Assembly (NCBI GenBank): GCA_900177435.1
Contig: FXAI01000003.1
Coordinates: 186,001-250,000 of the forward strand
Origin: Alteromonadaceae bacterium Bs31
GTDB taxonomy: Bacteria; Pseudomonadota; Gammaproteobacteria; Pseudomonadales; Cellvibrionaceae
Direction of reading: 5' to 3'
Length of the DNA stretch: 64,000 nucleotides
The position numbers and the translations under genes were made by a program. The notes under the pieces are model-generated. The model was not told the origin of the DNA. It ran no database searches and saw nothing but the letters and a program-made list of their open reading frames with translations. Of the stretch, positions 1 through 7,765 are shown piece after piece; position 1 is the first letter of the stretch, and each line of letters starts with the position of its first letter.

Positions 1-677
1 TTTCCCGCCCTGAAGTAATCCAGAAAGAAGTGAATGGCGAAATTCACGAGCCTTTCGAGCAAGTGGTTATCGACGTGGAAGACCAGCACCAGGGTTCGAT
101 TATGGAAGAGATTGGCCTGCGTAAGGGCGAGCTCACCAATATGGAGCCCGACGGCAAAGGCCGGGTAAAACTGGAATTTTTGATTCCTTCGCGCGGGCTG
201 ATTGGCTTTCGCGGCCTGTTCCTTACCCTCACCTCTGGTTCCGGCATTATGACCAGCATCTTTGACCATTACGGCCCGGTAAAAGCCGGTGAAGTAAGCA
301 GCCGTCAGAACGGTGTACTGGTCAGCATGGTAAAAGGTAAGACGCTGGCTTACGCGCTATTTAATCTGCAAGACCGCGGGCGCCTGTTTTTGGGCCATGG
401 TGCAGAGGTTTACGAAGGCCAGGTGGTGGGTATTCACTCACGCGATAATGATCTGGTCGTTAACCCCACCAAAGCCAAGCAGCTCAACAATATTCGCGCA
501 GCGGGTACCGATGAAGCCTTGATTCTTACCCCTCCTATCAAGCATACCCTTGAGCAGGCGCTGGAATTTATCGAAGACGACGAACTGGTAGAGGTTACCC
601 CTGAGTCCATTCGCGTGCGTAAAAAACTGCTGACAGAAAACGAGCGCAAACGCGCGAAAAACGCCGCTGCAAAATAA
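1..677 (+). CDS. typA: Ribosome-associated GTPase TypA/BipA, C-terminal part (5' truncated by window edge)
   Basis: The reading frame is open from base 3 and begins upstream of the window, so only about the last 225 residues are present; the GTG at 30 is internal. The visible part is the EF-G-like domain V and the BipA-specific C-terminal domain. The stretch EEIGLRKGEL followed by PSRGLIGFRG is the TypA signature, and the tail is basic (NERKRAKNAAAK), as usual. TypA is a translational GTPase that binds the 70S ribosome and affects ribosome assembly and stress or cold adaptation. The GTPase domain is outside the window. A strong hairpin with a T-run follows the stop. In Pseudomonas the next gene is thiI; here thiI lies 40 kb away. 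Confidence 0.97.
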   Translation, partial: SRPEVIQKEVNGEIHEPFEQVVIDVEDQHQGSIMEEIGLRKGELTNMEPDGKGRVKLEFLIPSRGLIGFRGLFLTLTSGSGIMTSIFDHYGPVKAGEVSSRQNGVLVSMVKGKTLAYALFNLQDRGRLFLGHGAEVYEGQVVGIHSRDNDLVVNPTKAKQLNNIRAAGTDEALILTPPIKHTLEQALEFIEDDELVEVTPESIRVRKKLLTENERKRAKNAAAK

Positions 678-700
678 CCTGCGGTCCATTTCTGTAGACA

Positions 701-736
701 AAAAAAAGCCGGAGCATTTGCTCCGGCTTTTTCTTT
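701..736. terminator. Bidirectional rho-independent terminator between typA and glnII
   Basis: A perfect 8-bp stem (708-715 with 720-727, loop ATTT) is flanked by an A-run on the left and T-runs on the right, so it can end both the converging typA and glnII transcripts. The 20-base hairpin GCCGGAGCATTTGCTCCGGC recurs in inverted orientation at 39687-39706. Confidence 0.9.
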
Positions 737-764
737 TTCGATACAACTAACAAAAGCTAATAAA

Positions 765-1781
765 TTAAACGCCAGCTTCTTTAGTGGTTTTAACGATCGC
801 TGCGGCCACTTTGTAGGGATCAGCGTTAGAAGCAGGACGACGGTCTTCCAGGCGACCTTTCCAGCCATCATCAACAGTACCCACGGGGATACGAATGGAA
901 GCACCACGGTCAGATACACCGTAGCTGAATTCGTCGATAGCCTGGGTTTCGTGCTTACCAGTAAGACGCTGGTGGTTGTCTGCACCGTAAACACTGATGT
1001 GACGTTCAATGTTTTTACCGAACTCTTCACAGATCTTAGTAAATACTTCTTCTTTACCCAGATCACGCATCGCGCCGTTAGAGAAGTTGGCGTGCATGCC
1101 GGAGCCGTTCCAGTCGGTATCGCCAAGGGGCTTAGGATGCCAGTCGATAGCGTAGTCATATTTCTCAGCAGTGCGCTCCAGAAGGTAACGACCCAGCCAG
1201 ATTTCATCACCAGCACGCTTTGCGCCTTTAGCGAAAATCTGGAATTCCCATTGGCCAGCGGCCACTTCAGCGTTGATACCCTCAACGTTCAAACCCGCAG
1301 CCAAACAGATGTCCAGGTGCTCTTCGATGATTTCACGGCCGAAGGCATTTTTAGCACCTACTGAACAGTAGTATGGGCCTTGTGGGTCAGGGAAACCGCC
1401 AGCAGGGAAACCGGGTGGACGGTTAGTTGCCATGTCCCACAGGAAGTATTCTTGCTCAAAACCGAACCAGAAATCGTCGTCGTCATCGGATTCGTCGATA
1501 GTGGCACGGCCATTGGTTACGTGAGGTGAACCGTCAGCGTTAAGGACTTCTGTCATTACCAAGTAAGAGTTGTTGCGATCGGGGTCGGGAATGATCGCTA
1601 CTGGCTTAAGCAAGCAATCTGAGTCACTGCCGTCAGCTTGCTCAGTGGAGCTGCCGTCGAATGACCACATTGGGCATTCTTCCAGGGTTCCGCCAAAATC
1701 ATTGCGAACCATAGTTTTACTACGAAGGCTTTGAGTTGGCGCATAACCGTCAAGCCAGATGTATTCCAACTTACTTTTCAT
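765..1781 (-). CDS. glnII: Glutamine synthetase type II (eukaryote-like GSII)
   Basis: The 338-residue product makes glutamine from glutamate, ammonia and ATP in the cytoplasm. It is GSII, not the GSI found at 42284. It is short and has the GSII blocks WSFDGSST, GREIIEEH, GINAEVAAGQWEFQ, the ATP/glutamate-site DWNGSGMHANFS and the C-terminal LEDRRPASNADPY. It lacks the GSI adenylylation loop, so control should be transcriptional. The ATG at 1781 has GGAGT about 10 bases upstream. The upstream region carries a sigma-54-like promoter and two NtrC-like sites, so the gene is probably induced in nitrogen limitation by the NtrBC encoded 43 kb away. GSII occurs in rhizobia, actinomycetes and some gammaproteobacteria besides eukaryotes, so transfer is possible but not shown here. 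Confidence 0.95.
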   Translation of the reverse strand: MKSKLEYIWLDGYAPTQSLRSKTMVRNDFGGTLEECPMWSFDGSSTEQADGSDSDCLLKPVAIIPDPDRNNSYLVMTEVLNADGSPHVTNGRATIDESDDDDDFWFGFEQEYFLWDMATNRPPGFPAGGFPDPQGPYYCSVGAKNAFGREIIEEHLDICLAAGLNVEGINAEVAAGQWEFQIFAKGAKRAGDEIWLGRYLLERTAEKYDYAIDWHPKPLGDTDWNGSGMHANFSNGAMRDLGKEEVFTKICEEFGKNIERHISVYGADNHQRLTGKHETQAIDEFSYGVSDRGASIRIPVGTVDDGWKGRLEDRRPASNADPYKVAAAIVKTTKEAGV

Positions 1782-1851
1782 GTTGAGTTTTACTCCGATA
1801 GGTTTTATTGAGATTTAGGGGGAGCCCCATGTTTATCCGGGTTATTCCAAA

Positions 1852-1867
1852 AGCAGGTTTTATTCCA
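1852..1867 (-). promoter_or_regulatory. Candidate sigma-54 promoter of glnII
   Basis: On the minus strand this reads TGGAATAAAACCTGCT. It has the invariant GG (-24) and GC (-12) exactly 10 bases apart, matching the core TGGCAC-N5-TTGCW in most key positions. Transcription would start near 1842, about 60 bases before the ATG. Confidence 0.6.
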
Positions 1868-2001
1868 ACTTTTTCAAACGCTCATCTATGTGATTCAAAT
1901 TACGCCCAAAAACAGCGCATAGCCGCAATAGCCCTGCAACTCAGCAATGTAAGCACTGCCGAGGCTCGCACTATTCGGCACATCCAGAAGGCATACAGTA
2001 C

Positions 2002-2047
2002 GCACCATAATGATGCTCGCCAAGTTCGCAGCGAACTATAGTGGTGC
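2002..2047. promoter_or_regulatory. Two NtrC-like enhancer sites upstream of glnII
   Basis: 2002-2016 reads GCACCATAATGATGC and 2033-2047 reads GAACTATAGTGGTGC. Each differs at one base from the NtrC dyad GCACY-N5-GGTGC. Their centres are 31 bp apart, about three helical turns as at E. coli glnAp2, and they lie roughly 165-200 bp upstream of the predicted start. Confidence 0.6.
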
Positions 2048-2177
2048 AATTAATAATAGACCGATGACCAAGGCAATCAATTGAGTGGCGAGTAACATTG
2101 CCACGAGGCTAGCATGCCGAGACATAAACGAGGCCGGAGTATACCCCGAGATTCCGATTGGAAGTCAACTGGCGCAA

Positions 2178-2954
2178 TCAAGTCTTTGTCTCGGCATCAA
2201 CAATAATTGCGGTGATATTGTCGCGACCACCTTTATCCATCGCTTTATCCACCAGCGCATCCAGCCCCTGTTGCGCTGTAGCGCTTCCCAGCAGCTGCTG
2301 AATATCAGAGAGTGCAAGGTCGTTGTATAAACCGTCACTACAAATTAAATAGCGATCTCCGTGCTGAACAAGGTCAAAATGCAGGTCCAGGTGCAAGGTC
2401 TGATGCACGCCAACAGCACGAGTCAGCACGTGCGCAGAGGGGTGCGAGGCCACTTTTTCTGGGCTGAGCTCACCTCTCGTACACTTTTCTTGCGCCACAG
2501 TATGATCTGATGTCATCAGCTCTAAGTTCTCTCCACGCAGCCGGTAGATTCGGCTGTCACCCGCCCACAAACAAAAGCAGTAACGGCCAAATGAAAACAA
2601 TGCAGCCACTGTTGAGCCTACACGCTTGCCACTGAAGGTATTGCGGCAGATATGATGCGCCTCTCTAAACCTCACCTCCAGATTTACGATGCTTTCCGCA
2701 AGAGTTTTCTGTTTAGCAAAATGCACCAGTGATTCAACTACCACCTTGCTGGCGTAGTCACCGCGACTATGCCCGCCCATACCATCTGCAACAGCCCATA
2801 GGCCCAGCTCTGCAGAATTAAAAAAGGCGTCTTCATTGAGGCTGCGCACGCGGCCGACATGGCTATGGCCAACGCTATGCCAGGAAATGGAGGCTGCATC
2901 GGTATCTTGGCCCGTCTCAATTTGAGCGAGCGCTTCAAGGTCAATATAGGGCAT
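2178..2954 (-). CDS. PP2C-family serine/threonine phosphatase (Stp/PppA type)
   Basis: The 258-residue cytoplasmic phosphatase should remove phosphate from Ser/Thr residues with two Mn/Mg ions. PP2C motifs appear in order: RSLNEDAFF near the N-terminus (metal Asp), VADGMGGHSRG (metal Asp and Gly), WAGDSRIYRLR, LTRAVG, LICSDGLYNDL and GGRDNITAIIVD at the C-terminus. All metal-binding Asp positions are present. No membrane segment is seen. It follows the Ser/Thr kinase gene by 37 bases on the same strand, so the pair is probably one operon with opposing activities. The ATG at 2954 has only a weak ribosome site. Such pairs often sit in type VI secretion loci, but no such genes are nearby. Confidence 0.93.
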   Translation of the reverse strand: MPYIDLEALAQIETGQDTDAASISWHSVGHSHVGRVRSLNEDAFFNSAELGLWAVADGMGGHSRGDYASKVVVESLVHFAKQKTLAESIVNLEVRFREAHHICRNTFSGKRVGSTVAALFSFGRYCFCLWAGDSRIYRLRGENLELMTSDHTVAQEKCTRGELSPEKVASHPSAHVLTRAVGVHQTLHLDLHFDLVQHGDRYLICSDGLYNDLALSDIQQLLGSATAQQGLDALVDKAMDKGGRDNITAIIVDAETKT

Positions 2955-2991
2955 TAATAATGGTCACTTAGCTTTATTTTCATTTAAACGA

Positions 2992-3948
2992 CTAGACACT
3001 TCCCGGCACCCACACTTCTCTGAGGGTACGAATCACATCATCGGCCGAGGACGGCCGAGCTTCGGGGTCTTTTTGTAAGCAAGCCATGGTAAGTTCAGCG
3101 AGTACGTCCGGCACATATTCTTTGCTCACAGACCGAGGGTCGGCTGGCACGTCGTTGCGAATCTGGCTCAGCAGCGACTGCACGATCTCACCCTGAAAGG
3201 GAGTCACCCCGGTGAGCGTTTCATAGAGAACCGAGCCCAAACTGTAGAGGTCCGATTGCATGTTAATTCCAGGGTCCCGGTCTATTTGCTCAGGCGACAT
3301 ATACATCACCGTACCCTGAAGCTTACCTTCGCCGGTCATTCCGGGGGAGGCATCTGCCTCGTCTATTTCAGACTCATCCTCCACCACCTGTGTATCTTTA
3401 TGCCATACCTTGGCCAGCCCCCAATCCAATACAAGCACCTCGCCGTAGGGGCCAATCAGAATATTCTCCGGCTTTATATCCCTGTGCACCACTCCCCGCG
3501 AATGCGCGTAACCCAAAGCTCGCGCCATTTGCACAATCACATCCATTAACTGAGTGAGGTCGTAGCGTTCGCGATAATTAAGCACCTCACGCAGGGTATA
3601 GCCGTGCACCAGTTTCATAGTGAAATAGTAATTGCCACGCTTATCTCGCCCGAGTTCATAGGTGGGTATCGTGTTGGGGTGCTGCAAACAAGCAGATATT
3701 CGCGCCTCACGCAGTAGTCGCTTGGTCTCTACTGGGTCGTCAATAAACTCTGGCCGCAGGGTTTTGTAGCACACAGTTCTTCGCAAATGCAGATCGCGAC
3801 ACGACTTAATTAGCGATTTGCCTCCCTTGGCAATGGTGGAGAAAAGCGCATAGCGAGTATTTGGGTTTAGCGTTTGCGGCAAAGGCTCGTCTGTATCTTC
3901 TATATACAAGCGAGTATCAACGTCTTTCTGTTGTGGAAATTCGAGCAT
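2992..3948 (-). CDS. Serine/threonine protein kinase (Hanks type)
   Basis: A compact 318-residue cytoplasmic kinase with no C-terminal sensor or membrane helix. Visible motifs are a glycine-rich start (IAKGGKS), VCYKTLRPE with the ATP-binding Lys, the catalytic loop HRDIKPEN (about residues 155-162), DWG in place of DFG (LVLDWGLAKVW, common in this bacterial subfamily), MYMSPEQI (APE equivalent), SDLYSLGSVLYE, and a closing Arg (PEARPSSADD). I chose the ATG at 3948 because AGGAG lies about 8 bases upstream; an in-frame ATG at 4011 has no ribosome site. It is paired with the downstream PP2C gene. The substrate cannot be read from sequence. Confidence 0.93.
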   Translation of the reverse strand: MLEFPQQKDVDTRLYIEDTDEPLPQTLNPNTRYALFSTIAKGGKSLIKSCRDLHLRRTVCYKTLRPEFIDDPVETKRLLREARISACLQHPNTIPTYELGRDKRGNYYFTMKLVHGYTLREVLNYRERYDLTQLMDVIVQMARALGYAHSRGVVHRDIKPENILIGPYGEVLVLDWGLAKVWHKDTQVVEDESEIDEADASPGMTGEGKLQGTVMYMSPEQIDRDPGINMQSDLYSLGSVLYETLTGVTPFQGEIVQSLLSQIRNDVPADPRSVSKEYVPDVLAELTMACLQKDPEARPSSADDVIRTLREVWVPGSV

Positions 3949-4391
3949 GGGATACTCCTTTGGTGCCTCGAATTCATCGGATAAGCCCAAGTTTAACCCT
4001 GAACTCACCATAACGTGAGGCTTAAGAACCTAGAAAATCAAATTGTTTTGGCGATTTTACTTACCCAGCTTCGTGACAGAACCACTAAACCAGGAAGCTC
4101 AAGTGCCAAATTTGCCGGAGCTTGCTTTATCAATACGACACAGGAGAGCATCAGGGAGGAAATTTATGAATAAACCAGCGGTGCTCAAAGAGCCAAAAAC
4201 ACCACAGCTATGCCGAACGTATAGCACCACACTACTACAAACATTCTACTGACGCAGCCAACCTCCCTGCCTTACTCTTCGCATAGCGGTGTGTTAGTTG
4301 TGGGAGATGTGAAAGTTACGCGTTCAACTCAAAAAAAAAGCGGGCGATTGCTCACCCGCTTTTTCATTGCGACTAACAACTTTATCAGTAC
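3949..4391. other. Intergenic region upstream of the kinase
   Basis: Contains the likely kinase promoter region and a terminator near 4331-4365. A 69-codon plus-strand ORF (4043-4252) has no ribosome site or recognisable content and I do not call it. Confidence 0.6.
4331..4365. terminator. Terminator of the 4392-5636 lipoprotein gene
   Basis: An 8-bp stem with one mismatch (4340-4347 with 4352-4359, loop TTGC) lies between an A9 run and a T5 run, just beyond the minus-strand stop at 4392. Confidence 0.8.
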
Positions 4392-5636
4392 TTAGATACG
4401 CTGCAGCAACACGGTCTCGTCATCAATATTCACCGTCATTACGCTGCCATCAACACTCGCGCTAAAAGTTACCGTACTTGATTCATCTGCCAGTAACGAA
4501 GCACCAAGATCTTTTTGAACGGAAACGGTCACGAGGCCCTCACTCACAGTATAGGTACCCCACTCAAAGCCAGTATCGTCATCGACTTCGTAGGGTTGCA
4601 CTGCCATATAAGTACCATCTGCAGCAAAAACGAACAGAATTTTTTCTTCGAGAGCGCCGCTAAACGTCCAAGTACCCACTATATCGTTTGCATCAGTATC
4701 TACACGAGAGAAGATATAGTCACCTGACTCTCTAGTATCGTCGGTTTCAAAGGAAAAAGTGTCGTCATCTAGCGTGATGTCCAACTCTGCACCACCGGGC
4801 CCAATAGCATCATTCAGGTCCAAAACCGCATCAAAGCTCAGCATGCCAGCTGTATAGCTATAGGTACCATACTCCCAGTCATCACCATCATTAATTTCGT
4901 TGACTTCGATATAGTAGTAATCACCGTTACTCAGCATAACCGCAATACCTGCATCACTGCCGCCAACGTGAACCTCGGGCCGACTGGACAAACGCCACAC
5001 ACCCACAATGTCCGCAGTGGCAGCCAAACCGTCCAAAGTACTTGTAAGGTGAGCAATAGCGTCGTCTGCATCAACTAGACCGCTGGGAACTACATCCTGA
5101 CCACCCGCCGTAATAATATCTAGCACATCGGAATTACTGGCAAAGTCTTCAACCGGCACATCAAAATCCAATTGCGTGCTATTACTGGCTAGAGCATCAG
5201 AAAGCATAATGCCGTTGCTGGGGTCACCGTCTACATCCAGGGTTTGCAGCAAGCGGATAATATTCACCACCGCATTATCGGAAGTATCATCGGTACCCAC
5301 TATAGTCAGCGGGGTAATAATCGCGCCCGCTGCAGTAGCAGGCAGAGCCAACCCACCTATTTCAAAGGTTACAGTCTCGCCGGCTTCGTAAGTGAACTCA
5401 CCCGCTGCATTGGTAGTACCCGAGTGAGTTTCAGTAACATAACTGATATTGCCTACCGCACTGTCGAGAAAGCGACCCGTGAGCGCAGTAGGTATAGCAG
5501 TTGGTTCAACTGTCGGCTCAACAGTTGGGTTGGGGAGGGTGGTGCTGCCACCATCGGAACTTGAGCCGCCACCACAGGCGACCAGAGATGATAAAGCTAG
5601 CGTCGCCAAAAGTGCACGATAGAGGCTTAAAAGCAT
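4392..5636 (-). CDS. Predicted surface lipoprotein with tandem beta domains
   Basis: 414 residues of unknown function. A lipoprotein signal ends in SSLVACGGG (lipid Cys21), followed by a Ser/Gly stretch and a PTVEP-type linker (about 25-50). A domain from about 52 has FLDSAVGNISY and GEFTYEAGETVTF, a pattern seen in many marine gammaproteobacterial lipoproteins. Then come two similar repeats of about 100 residues, from about 208 (DIVGVWRLS ... WEYGTYSY) and about 315 (DIVGTWTFS ... FEWGTYTV), resembling small lipocalin-like barrels. The protein is strongly acidic and rich in D, E, S and T. It is transcribed alone and ends in a good terminator. No enzyme motif is visible. Confidence 0.8.
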   Translation of the reverse strand: MLLSLYRALLATLALSSLVACGGGSSSDGGSTTLPNPTVEPTVEPTAIPTALTGRFLDSAVGNISYVTETHSGTTNAAGEFTYEAGETVTFEIGGLALPATAAGAIITPLTIVGTDDTSDNAVVNIIRLLQTLDVDGDPSNGIMLSDALASNSTQLDFDVPVEDFASNSDVLDIITAGGQDVVPSGLVDADDAIAHLTSTLDGLAATADIVGVWRLSSRPEVHVGGSDAGIAVMLSNGDYYYIEVNEINDGDDWEYGTYSYTAGMLSFDAVLDLNDAIGPGGAELDITLDDDTFSFETDDTRESGDYIFSRVDTDANDIVGTWTFSGALEEKILFVFAADGTYMAVQPYEVDDDTGFEWGTYTVSEGLVTVSVQKDLGASLLADESSTVTFSASVDGSVMTVNIDDETVLLQRI

Positions 5637-6101
5637 ATTTTGATCCTTTTACATGAAGGGGGGTGGATATAATCTGGGAGCCTAAAAGGCCAAAAAAGAG
5701 ACATAGGTCTCATTTATGTGTTCTAGCACTATAGATAAACAATACTTATGTATCAACAATTTTTATACCAAATGATCTTTAGTGCCAGACAAAGGCCGCA
5801 GGAGCTCACCCCTTATTACTACAAGCCACAAATCACACTTGGGGGGGATCTCTGATAAGCGCTGATCATGTAGTTGAGGACTAGGAATCCCAATAGGCAA
5901 AGAAGGTAAGAAAGCTTAGGTGCTCGCCAGTGACCCGGCGTACCCATTTAAACAAGGCAGCTATTAACACTTACCTTGCCACCAAGGTTTTGCCTACACA
6001 AAATGCCTAGCGTCTGTATTGCCACATCGCTGATCAATTGCCCCTCCTTCGCTTAAATGCTGGCTTTTGTACCCACAACATATTTGCGGTAGTCTTCGCC
6101 C
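5637..6101. other. Intergenic region, divergent promoters
   Basis: 465 bases between divergent genes, AT-rich near 5700-5770. An imperfect palindrome GAGACATAGGTCTC sits near 5697. I see no gene, RNA or terminator. Confidence 0.5.
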
Positions 6102-6446
6102 ATGAGCGACCAAGCAGACCTCTTGCCACTAAAAACTGCACTCGAAAACGAGCTGTCCAAACTGTCTCAGCTCGAAGAAATTGCAGGGGAAGGCGCGCAA
6201 GTAGTTGAACTTGACCAGAGTAAAGTTGGCCGCTTATCACGCATGGACGCCTTGCAGCAGCAAGCCATGAACGTGGAACAAAATCGACGCAGGCAGTTGC
6301 GTATCCAGCATATTAAAGCAGCGCTTATTCGCATGGCCAAACAGGACTATGGCTATTGCCTGGACTGCGGCGAAGACATCAACCCCAAAAGACTAGAGGT
6401 AAATCCGGCAACACCTTACTGCACCCAGTGTGCAGACACGCATTAG
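6102..6446 (+). CDS. TraR/DksA-family zinc-finger protein
   Basis: The 114-residue protein has a C-terminal four-Cys zinc finger (CLDCGED ... CTQC, about residues 86-110) of the DksA/TraR type and an N-terminal coiled coil (about 1-70). DksA-family proteins enter the RNA polymerase secondary channel and modulate initiation. This is shorter than true DksA (about 150 residues) and lacks the DxxDxA coiled-coil tip; MDALQQQAM lies near that position. It is probably a paralogue in the YbiI/TraR range. The next gene starts 9 bases downstream, so the two are probably co-transcribed. Confidence 0.85.
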   Translation: MSDQADLLPLKTALENELSKLSQLEEIAGEGAQVVELDQSKVGRLSRMDALQQQAMNVEQNRRRQLRIQHIKAALIRMAKQDYGYCLDCGEDINPKRLEVNPATPYCTQCADTH

Positions 6447-6455
6447 GATGAGACT

Positions 6456-7067
6456 ATGATCACAAAAAAAACAATTTTAATTGTACTCGCACTTTTTCTT
6501 TTATCTGCCGCATCAGAAGCCGCAAAAAAAACCGACGAGTTTTTTCCCTTAGCAGAGGGCTACTACTGGCAGTTTAAAAACAAAAACAATAAGAGCGATA
6601 AACCACGCATTGAAATTGTTAAATCACAAAAGATGGCCGGCCACACTTGGTATTCCACAAACCTATTCGGGAAAACACGTTGGTTGCGCAATGCCGAGCG
6701 CGGTCTTTACGACGCGGGCGCGGGCACTGGCGATATTGTTACCGCCAACGACGTGCGGTTTGCCAAACATCTATTCCAACTACCAGGACTGCAGGAACCG
6801 GGCGAGTTTGTCGAGCAAAATTATGAATTGTGCGGCAGGGACAACGAGCCCTGTGCGTCTGTTACTTACGAGGTACCAAAGAAGAAATGCAAAGTACCCG
6901 CAGGCAAATTTGAGTGCATTGTTTACACCATTAACGACAGCGGCACAGAAACCATCTGGACTATAGCACCGGGGGTAGGGCCTATTGAGTATCGTTACAA
7001 CAACAGCAAAACAGAAATTAACAAACACTACCAATTGAGAAAGTATAAATTTAAAAAGGCAAAATGA
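6456..7067 (+). CDS. Secreted protein of unknown function
   Basis: 203 residues with a clear Sec signal peptide (about 1-22, cut near SEAAKK). The mature part begins DEFFPLAEGYYWQF, which looks like the start of a secreted beta-rich domain, and has four Cys (CGRDNEPC, KKKC and FEC) that could form disulphides. The C-terminus is very basic (KYKFKKAK). I do not recognise a family. It lies 9 bases after the DksA-like gene and ends at a perfect hairpin. Confidence 0.75.
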   Translation: MITKKTILIVLALFLLSAASEAAKKTDEFFPLAEGYYWQFKNKNNKSDKPRIEIVKSQKMAGHTWYSTNLFGKTRWLRNAERGLYDAGAGTGDIVTANDVRFAKHLFQLPGLQEPGEFVEQNYELCGRDNEPCASVTYEVPKKKCKVPAGKFECIVYTINDSGTETIWTIAPGVGPIEYRYNNSKTEINKHYQLRKYKFKKAK

Positions 7068-7077
7068 TTTAACTTTA

Positions 7078-7104
7078 GCCCACTCAGCCCGAGGCTGAGT
7101 GGGC
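7078..7104. terminator. Hairpin between convergent genes
   Basis: A perfect 11-bp stem (7078-7088 with 7094-7104, loop CCGAG) between convergent genes at 7067 and 7142. It lacks a strong T-run, so termination is probable but not certain. Confidence 0.65.
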
Positions 7105-7141
7105 GTTAGCATTAACATTGCAACATGAGTTATCGCTTGCT

Positions 7142-7663
7142 TTAGTTAGCGGTGAGCCGGCCATTTGACTGACCGTGACAGCCATTACATGAGCCATTGG
7201 TAACCTTACCGGGCATGGTATGAATACCACCTCCCGGCCCCTCCAACTCAACATTTGTGCCCGTGACAAAGTCACCACCTTCAACATATAACTCGTCTAT
7301 TGCTTGAGTAGTATAAAAATTTCCACTTGCATCTGTTTGCATGCGAACCAACAAGGTGTTGGTGTTGAATACGTAAAGCCTTACCTCTGCATTACTCTGA
7401 GCCGCACCGTTAGAACGGTAAACCGTGCCCGCCGAAGCAAAAGTAACACCCGCACCACCCACGTTGTGACAACCGCTATTCATACAGTCCGTGCCAGCGT
7501 TGTGGCTACCAGCGGCAGAACCTGAGCTGCCAGAACTCGAGCTCCCACTACTGGAAGAAGAAGTATTATTGGTATCAGCGCCACCGTCGGAACCACCCCC
7601 TCCGCCGCAGGCAACAAGTGCAGCAACAGCCATAAAAGCTAAAAAATATTTAAAAACGCACAT
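7142..7663 (-). CDS. Poly-serine lipoprotein with two heme-binding-like motifs
   Basis: 173 residues. The lipoprotein signal ends AALVACGGG (Cys19), followed by a Gly/Ser linker with a run of Ser (about 33-48). Then comes CMNSGCH (a CX4CH pattern, about residue 60), a beta-rich central part resembling a carboxypeptidase-regulatory-like fold (NAEVRLYVFNT ... TDASGNFYT), and CNGCH (canonical CXXCH, about residue 161) near the C-terminus. The two motifs suggest a diheme c-type electron-transfer lipoprotein, but heme attachment is inferred from motifs only. No oxidase or cytochrome maturation gene is nearby. Confidence 0.75.
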   Translation of the reverse strand: MCVFKYFLAFMAVAALVACGGGGGSDGGADTNNTSSSSSGSSSSGSSGSAAGSHNAGTDCMNSGCHNVGGAGVTFASAGTVYRSNGAAQSNAEVRLYVFNTNTLLVRMQTDASGNFYTTQAIDELYVEGGDFVTGTNVELEGPGGGIHTMPGKVTNGSCNGCHGQSNGRLTAN

Positions 7664-7765
7664 TATTTGCCCTCACCAAGTTAGCGCCTGTTAACAACAG
7701 TAGGCGAAGTGAGCAAATAACGGCCAACAGAAGTTCTCGTTTTTACAAAGTATTACAGAACATAT

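Larger units (their letters stand above)
1782..2177. other. Intergenic region: glnII control region
   Basis: No credible gene: the short ORFs here lack ribosome sites and family resemblance. The region holds the sigma-54-like element and NtrC-like sites described separately. The remaining bases up to the end of the PP2C gene show nothing else. Confidence 0.7.

Noticed and set aside
434-1285. 283-codon minus-strand ORF overlapping typA and glnII
   Set aside because: It runs antisense to typA and in another frame through glnII, with no ribosome site or family resemblance. Both overlapped genes are certain.
2178-3948. Type VI secretion regulatory cluster
   Set aside because: The kinase and phosphatase alone do not support it. 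No secretion genes are visible in the window.
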